NCBI GenBank assembly: GCA_963930655.1
Contig: OZ005620.1
Location: forward strand, 19,039,001-19,103,000
DNA length: 64,000 bases
DNA from: Myrica gale
Taxonomy: Eukaryota > Streptophyta > Magnoliopsida > Fagales > Myricaceae
Reading direction: 5' to 3'
Made by a program: the position numbers and the translations under genes. The stretch's first letter is position 1; each line of letters begins with the position of its first letter. Shown piece by piece: positions 56,750 to 64,000 of this stretch. The notes below the pieces were generated by a model. That model searched no databases. It was not told the DNA's origin and saw only the letters and a list, made by a program, of their open reading frames with translations.

Positions 56750-59367
56750 GGCTATTTCTGTCCTTTCTTGATATTGGTTTCGGTGGTTGGCAGTCACTCG
56801 GCCCGTTTGTGTGCTTTGCTTAGTTTGTCGGGTTTTATAATTAGTAGTAGTTCTCATTCATTGGTTCAAATGGAGAGAACCCCTTAAATGCCTTGACACC
56901 CTTCCTAAGCAGTTGGGGAAGTCAAGTTAGGTGATAGGCAGCATCATTTCGAGTCAGGTCTTTGGCGTTCTTTCCTGTAAATAGTAATATTTATATCTGT
57001 CCAGCAGGTTATTGTGAATACAGGTTTAGTGCCTGTAGGTTTGGTCGGTTGGGACATTGTGTTTGTAATAAAGCCTTTACTGTGATTATGTTTCCTGTTG
57101 CAGCTTAGTTAGTACATTTGAATTAGTTAGTGGTCATGAGCTGCTTTAATCCAGCAACAATTTGTGGATATCTGAAAAGTCTGGTTGTTGCTTCCCTAAT
57201 ACATAGTAACTTATTACTAGTGAATGCCCTTCTGATTCCTGCTTCCAACGATAAGATTTTTTTCTAATGTTAAATACCTTTCCCATAAGCCAGCCTTCAA
57301 TGAGGGTAAGTTTGTGACCCTTTCAGCAGGGGTTTTTTTTAGGGGGGGGGGGGGGTGGTGTTCATCCGTAGTGCTTAGCAGGCGTGTGCTTTTCAGGAAA
57401 TTGTGCCAAACAGGGTTTCGTATATTGTGAAGTGAGGTAAGAACCAACTAGTAGCTGATGTTCTTAACTGGGACTGTTACGGGAGGGTAAGTGAAAGCAT
57501 AAGTAGTTTAATTTGTTAGTCTCCGCTGAAGCTTCTCAAATGGGAGACATTTTATGGGCGTAGATTATGATGAAAAGGAGGAAACTTTACAAGTCAGGAA
57601 CCTGGGCTGATCTTTATCCTGCTATTTGCATTGGAATCACGAAACTTCTACGTTTTTTTGGTGCCCCCTTCAAGATACGCGAAAGAGTGGTGGCTATATG
57701 GTGTGTTAATGTTTAACAGTTTTACGTTGTTTAGAAAATTTGTAAGATATATTTCATATAAGTTTGGAGGTAATTTTACTTGGTAAGCCGATTTTTCAAG
57801 GTGTGAATCTCCAAATCTTATGTGGCTTCTGTGCTATCTTGCTGCCACACTTACAGAGTGGACGGTCATGAATCCGATGGTGAGGGCATGACCCCAACTT
57901 AGTGAATATGAATCTTATGTTGCTCGACCAATCGTGGGAGTATGAAATCTTACCATTTTTACAGAGCCTTCCATCAGCACTCAATGGTCAGAAGACCTTT
58001 AGTTCAACATTCAAAGGTCGGCATCGCTCTGAAGAAAAGAAAAAGGGGTTTGCTATTTCTTAAATTTCTGGCTTTTGGACAAATATGAAAGTATCGTGGA
58101 TCAGAATGTGTGGCGGTGTAGTTTTGGCCCATGATGTTTTGTTTGCCACATTGTTTTGGGGCCAGATGGGGAGCAGAGCCAGCACCTAAATATCGCATAT
58201 ACGAGGGAGAGCTACACCTATGACATAGCTTGGATCTAGGATTATTATTATCATTATTACGACTTTATTTGATTAGGATTGGATTAAAGAACGATTTTCA
58301 GGGCTGTTTGGTTTGCTAGCTGTTGCTGAAGGTTTGCCCATTACTCTTCCCCCTATGTGTCTCCCTACATCGACTTTCCACTGTTTATAGATACTTTGCT
58401 CACCTGCCAATCAGGGTGAAAAGTTTATTCAAAACAGTTTTTTTTTTTGGGGGGTAGGGGGTGGAATTTTAAACTCGCATCTTCCTGTCCGAACAATGGC
58501 TTTTCTTGAAAGAGTAATGAGCCTCATCGCAGTCGCCTCTAGCAGAAGCAGAAGGGGAAAGCTAACAAGTCGAGGGAAAAGTGACGAAAAGGTGTTGGAA
58601 CTATTTTGGCAGCACTGCTGCTTTTGGCGGATCGGGATCCCCTGCTTGCAGGGTCAATTCGGAGAGAGAGTGGTGAGTTCCGAGCAGGATCCACACCTGC
58701 CCGGCAATTCGATCACCCGAATTGCAACAATTCTCGTCCGCTTTTGGCAGCATTCAATAACTTGAAACGTGAAGGCCATATTTGGACTGGGGTAGTTTAA
58801 ATATGTTGCAGGAAACTCAGCCTTGTGACTTCCAACGAGCTCTAGGTGTATAGCCACCATCGTGTATAGCAATCTCATTTATGCTACAGGAGTGCATCCT
58901 CCTGCCGAATGCCATGGAAGAAATTATTGATTTAACTTCAAACCCACCTACCAGCTAGGTGGACATTCCGTCCCAAAGGGTTTGAAATCCTGACTTCTTT
59001 AAAATATAGGTTAATAGTATCATACTGATATCTTAAGATCAATAGCTCATTGACAGAACTTATTCGAGGAGGATACAAAAATGTCAACACTGAAAACCAT
59101 GCGTCTGACTCACTCATTTGGTATTTAAGTGATGTTATTTATGTTTGATCATTTTAGCTAAATGCTGTATCTGAAAGCTCTTGGTTACGTACCTTCCAAC
59201 GAAGGGATAGAGCACAATTTTTTTTTCTTCATTGACAATTAGAATTTTATACGGCTGAAAACAGCACTTCCAAGAACCCTCTATAGGGGACTTTCTGTTC
59301 ATTTCCTGCCTTAGTTGTTATATTATTGCCATGTCAAAATCTGTGTATGTAGACGGCCTCTTCCTAT
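56750..59367. other. Convergent intergenic region
   Basis: 3' UTR of the Cys/His-repeat gene, then unique DNA with a G homopolymer near 57342-57354. The plus frame 58496-58765 (MAFLERVMSLIAVASSRSRR) has no known match and lies in more GC-rich DNA; I would not call it a gene. Confidence 0.5.
57067..57072 (+). terminator. Candidate polyadenylation signal
   Basis: AATAAA about 320 bases after the stop of the Cys/His-repeat gene, followed by GT-rich sequence. Confidence 0.45.
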
Positions 59368-62300
59368 TTAGAATCCTTCATGCTTGAACTTGGCCATCTT
59401 AGAAAGTTCATCAACTGCTTCAACCAAGTGATCAAGCCTAGCCACAAACTCGATAAGCAAGGAAGTAAAGGTGGCTAGGGACAAAGCTGCAGTACTCTCC
59501 AATGCGCTCATCCTAGGCAAAACGTCTGTACTTAAACCTCCTCCCTCTTCTTCAAAAGCATCTACCTCTCTAGATGGCCAAGAATGCAGCCTTCTTGATT
59601 GCTTCCTCATTGTCTCATGATAAGACTCTGTCCGTGCCAGTGGGGGAGACCCTGAGGGTGTGTTTTGGGTTGGTGGATTAGGATTTTTTTCGAGGTCGTT
59701 GCTCTGATCAAGATTGGCCAATTGATTTGAGAGATCGTAAAGGGTGGATGACAAGGCAAACGAGAGCTTTGGTAGTGGCTTGGAAGAGTTGTCTGGGGGG
59801 TCACAGTTGGATGTTAGGAGATAAGAGTGCGTGTCTATGGCGCGTTGGAGTCTTTCAGTTGAGCTGTGAACCCTTTTTAGTAAAGAAGTTTTCAGGCTTC
59901 TTCTCATGGAACTGATATCCTTGCCCAAGATCCTTACCAGTTCTGCAGCCTGACTTGCCGCATCTTGGATTTCTGACTGGAATGTGATTCTGAGGTTGTA
60001 GGGTGCCTAAAACATCCATCAAGAAGGTGGAGGTATGTTAAAAACTTTATTATACAGGATATACACTTAAACACTCAGCAAGTTTGTTTGTTTCATGCAT
60101 GACTATGGTCTACAATGGTTCTGCTCTTGATCAGTTTCAAGACCATTAAAATACATCATCGTTCTAATTAGGATTGCTTATAAGTATGGGTTTTAATGAC
60201 CTTTTTCTACTGAATCCTCACAGTCATCATTTTATTCAACTTATCTAAGTTTGGCTGCACTGGAATGCATCTACAAAAGATTGTCCATGCGTACCTCAGG
60301 GACAGCCATGCAATTGCATTGATTGAACTGCTCTGATACTGTGAATCGAGAGATGCAGCACAACAGACCATCTGCACTCTCCAGAATTGGCAACTTCCTC
60401 AAGGAATTGGAAATTTTGAAGCTTTGTTGTTTTAATGGCCAAAATGCAGACATGTAAAATAAATATATACACAGGCCGATGGGCGCCCTGGACAATACGA
60501 TGGCTTTGACAAATCCCCATGTTTCCTAGGGCCACTACCCTGACTTGGAGAACTTTTTGTGGACTGTTCTGTTAGAATTCTGAGTCCAAAGCACAGTAGG
60601 CTACTATTATATATGCATCTCCCTTTACCCAGTTCCATGGAATGTTTTACCACCACCCACGTGCATGGCTTGGTCTAGAAATTTTTTGGCTTATGGGAGA
60701 TCTGTACCAATATGCATGCCCTCAAGAACCATCACTACTCACTGTATGGTTATGAAGCTCCCTCCTATGAACAGGTCGTAGGAATCTCCTTATGCATGTT
60801 ATTGTCGGGATATTGCAATTTAACATTAACATGGAGAACAAGAATATGTGCCTCCAATTACGTATGGCCTTCCTAGTTTGAATACAAGAATTGCTTAATG
60901 CCTTTAGCATCTACCAAGCGATCCATTATTCTTGTGCTATCTTCCCCTAAAGCGATCCATTATCGATTTCTCCTGATTTTGGTTAGATGTTTGCCTTTCT
61001 AGCTATAATATACACAATCAGAGTTCTGAAAGGGCTATGATTCTGTTAAGTGGTCTATGGATATTCCATATATTCTATGGATCATCAAATATGCCTACAA
61101 CAGGCACATTACCTTCTGCACGTACACACACGCTATCATGCATAAGGAGAGACTTGAATTACCTGAATCTCAGAGTGTAAAACACCATGAAGTGCCATAA
61201 CCTCATAAGCACAGTATCGTAAAACTGCTCCAACTTTAACGTACTCTGACCAAGGATAGAAGAAGTGTCGGAACCTCCCATGTGGTGGCTCCCATTTTGC
61301 CGAATTAGCCTTGTGATCAGAACATGCAATAACAGCCACAAAATAGTTTTAAATACGAGCAATTGAGAGTACTATTCTAACAAATAAGGGTTAAAAGTTC
61401 TGTATGAGTTTGAAAAATAAAGTACCAAGGACTCCAGTTTTGAGGAGGAATTCAAGGTGCTTCGACATTTCCTATAAGCAGGTTCGTCTGGAAACTCATC
61501 CATGACAGTCTTTGAGAATTCAGGATGCTCTAACCCTTCATCTTCTAAATATTTCTTTACACATTCTGCAGATGCATGATAAAGGGTTTTTTTAGCAGTA
61601 TTCGAGTCTTGATAGAACATGATTTAATTTCACTATTTCCTATTAATTTATGTTTTTTTGGCCAAACAGTATAAGTTTATGAGAGAAGCAGGAATTTATA
61701 ATCAGTACTTAATATTTCGATGCCTATATGGACAAAATTCATTGGTAATCACTTTCGTTATACATGCCAATAAAATATGAAAGTCAAATCCAAACCCATT
61801 TGGTTTGATGCATTAAAATTCCACGTCTTTATGATCATTAGTAGTTCTTTGTTTGCGTCACTTAAGAGTTCTGATCAAATTAGATACCTTCAAGAGAGTC
61901 TGCCACAGCATTAAAACTTTTAACCATCTCCTTGTGTAACTGCTCCCCTGCCCATATTGGACAAACAAGCACGTTAACTAGGACCGCTACAAATGCTCCA
62001 ATTGCTATTGAATACAGCCGATCCATGGCAGTCTTGATTGGTGTTCCAATCCGGTAACCAGAAACGATGATCAAGCAAAACGTGAATAGTATGACCCTGA
62101 AGCCATACTCGTACGGCACAAGTGAAGGCCATAATTTCATGAATGATGTAACAGTCCCTGCATGGAAGTTCAGTTGAAATATTCATCCACAAGACAATAT
62201 GTTTTCCCAAGTTTTGGAGATTAATTTAGTAGAAAATACCAATCAGAAAAATGCTAGTGCCAATTATAAAAGGCTCGGTAACCCGGCCAGTGCGAAGAGC

Positions 62301-62911
62301 TAACTGAGCAACAGCGATAGCCAGGATTCCAGCAAGCAAACTTCCGAGTGCTCTGTTGAATCCTCGATTAAATGTTGCACCTTAAGAAATACAAACAGGA
62401 TACCCAATGGAAGACTGATTAGTTAGTTTCTTCATGTCTAGGATTACTATTTTCCTCATTAAGATGTGCGTTTTCAACGTGTTTTACCATTTTCCAAGTA
62501 GAGATATACAGTGTACGTATGCGTATGTTCATCATGTAGCGTAGGCTTTTCAAGAACTTAGTTATATATAATACGTCAATGAATTACAGAAAACATAGGC
62601 TCTCGCATATACATACCGACTGTATATTCGAACATGATGGCAACAGTGAGGATGGACCATATGATGTTGTTGCCAAATAATTCATAGGGTGCTTGGAATA
62701 GGATAAGCAAAGATACAAGAAGAACAGCTAGGCCCACTTTGAGTGAGAATAATACCCTATTGCTGTCTTCTTTGCAAAATTCCCATACATTCCAAATCCA
62801 GGCTTTACATGAGAAGCCACTCACACCGGACTTCTTGCAGGCCTCCGGCAGTACTTTAGCTTTGGTAGCTGAAGGTATATTGATCTCAATGCTACCCTTT
62901 TTGCCATTCAT
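59368..62911 (-). CDS. Aluminium-activated malate transporter (ALMT9-like)
   Basis: Six exons on the minus strand: 62911-62617, 62380-62240, 62157-61888, 61565-61426, 61309-61163, 60006-59368. Phases all join, giving 543 residues. ALMT proteins are anion channels for malate or chloride; the ALMT9-like clade is vacuolar and acts in guard cells and ion storage. Exon 1 reads SGVSGFSCKAWIWNVWEFCK, then VLFSLKVGLAVLLVSLLILF and NIIWSILTVAIMFEYTVG. Exons 2-3 give ATFNRGFNRALGSLLAGILA and SGYRIGTPIKTAMDRLYSIA. Together they form the six or so N-terminal membrane helices (about residues 50-215). The cytosolic half contains the family WEP motif (AKWEPPHGRFR) in exon 5 and a Ser/Pro-rich variable stretch in exon 6 before LVEAVDELSKMAKF. 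The start is the first ATG after an in-frame stop. Introns are GT-AG. Confidence 0.95.
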
Positions 62912-64000
62912 TCTCCAATGCACTAGTATGAGTTTCAACTCTTCTAATGCCCCAGATCGCTTCAACAGATCCGTACTGGTTGTCTGGTAAGGTTCTTAAT
63001 ACTTTGAGCAGTGAAGGACTAAAGGAGTTTTCTTCCACAAAATGCGTAAACCTATTGAAGCAAGGGAGGGTTCGGTTGAAGCTGGAAGGAGCTAGAAGAC
63101 CTGATGAGCTTTATGTATTTGGTGGTGGGAATGGTGTAGAAGGAGAAAACGATTTAAAGAGGAGGGTGGAATTAACTTGCTGGTGCAACTAGGGAAGAAA
63201 AGTATGTATAGTCAGGATATGATATATAGAGAAAGAATAATACGGCAATAATAGAAGGGAAAATGGAGCTAAATATCAGGATAGGAAGATGCTTAACTTC
63301 AATAATTCTGTGATAGAGAATTAGAATCTAAATTGCATTGGCCTCTAGGAATTTTCAAACACCGCGTTTGCTCTTTCCAATTAATATCTTCACCGTGTTC
63401 ATAAAGATGATAAAAACCTACAATTATGGGAGCCAATGGCTCTGAAACAAGGGTGGCAAGAAAGAAGGTCAAACAAACTATCATAGGCATTTCACTGCAA
63501 CAATTTCCAATTTTCAACTGGAGAGTTCATCAAAATAATCCAGAAACGGGGAAAAAAGGTCAGGGGTTAAGGATGACGAATATTTCGAACAAGAATCTGG
63601 GACTCCGAAGATAGAGAAGCCTCTTCAATGTTGTCTTCATTTTAGGAATATTTCCTTTGACCATGACTGCTCTGCCTCAGTTGTTGCCTGTCTTAGTGAT
63701 AAACAAGTTGTTGAAATCGTCCCGGTAACTAATTCTCCTCCCACAGTCTTCTTCGGCATTCTCTTTTGGCTCTTTTCCTTTCTATTCTCGCTCTATGATT
63801 TCGGCATCTGATTGTTCTCTGGTTCCTCACTCTGATAGAAACTTCTGAGGTATATATCTGCCTCTTAATATATGATATCATATATCTTTGAATACCTCAT
63901 TATCCTTAAAATCAGCTCACGACTTTACTTCTTTAAGCGGTAGTTAATTTAGTGATATTCTTAATGTCCCTGTATTCTCTATCATTGCAAAGTATTTTAT
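62912..64000. other. Upstream region of the ALMT gene
   Basis: Leader and promoter side of the ALMT gene. Frames at 62947-63192 (+) and 63299-63517 (-) have no recognisable domain. No start of another gene is visible before the window ends. Confidence 0.5.

Noticed and set aside
58496..58765. Plus-strand 89-codon frame between convergent genes
   Set aside because: No similarity recognised and no splice or promoter context.
62947..63192. Plus-strand frame upstream of ALMT
   Set aside because: Antisense to the ALMT leader and without domain features.

Overview
This is nuclear DNA from a flowering plant, most likely a woody eudicot. Genes are sparse and intron-rich with GT-AG splice sites, intergenic DNA is AT-rich, and non-autonomous transposons are dense (CACTA, MULE and other MITEs, TRIM-like LTR elements, a tRNA-derived SINE). 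All assignments come from reading the sequence and from remembered family signatures; no database search was run.

Layout. 1-17.4 kb is transposon territory. A CACTA element at 201-3490 is packed with the palindrome CGATCGATCG. A truncated CACTA end lies at about 4081-5417, and a 4.3 kb CACTA at 12035-16331 has captured pieces of at least three host genes: a GH1 beta-glucosidase, an EXECUTER-type gene and a DUF688-type gene. 17.4-18.0 kb holds a LINE RNase H relic. 19.5-25.6 kb holds a tandem pair of dirigent genes (21412-21963 and 24948-25508) with a shared upstream block, separated by a TRIM-like element. 26.9-34.6 kb is LTR debris around a chimeric pseudogene region that mixes exons of a TRM5-like tRNA methyltransferase with exons of a receptor-like cytoplasmic kinase.

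From 36.5 kb there are three intact genes. A 12-exon gene on + (36553-42303) encodes a chloroplast GDT1/UPF0016 manganese transporter of the PAM71/CCHA1 type. A single coding exon on + (54734-56749) encodes a 671-residue nuclear-type protein with 11 Cys/His repeats and EAR-like motifs, as seen in WRKY19-like proteins but without a WRKY domain; its leader is long and probably spliced. A six-exon gene on - (62911-59368) encodes an aluminium-activated malate transporter of the ALMT9-like kind, convergent with the Cys/His-repeat gene. Between them lie a SINE, several MITEs, a perfect-hairpin MULE-type MITE and a small non-autonomous LTR element.

The intact genes do not form a pathway: lignan coupling, plastid Mn supply, a putative transcriptional regulator and vacuolar anion transport. 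The most unusual content is the multi-gene-capturing CACTA, the palindrome-dense CACTA, the TRIM with an internal minisatellite and an adjoining inverted fragment, and two long palindromes. I found no clear evidence for a wholly new biological system.
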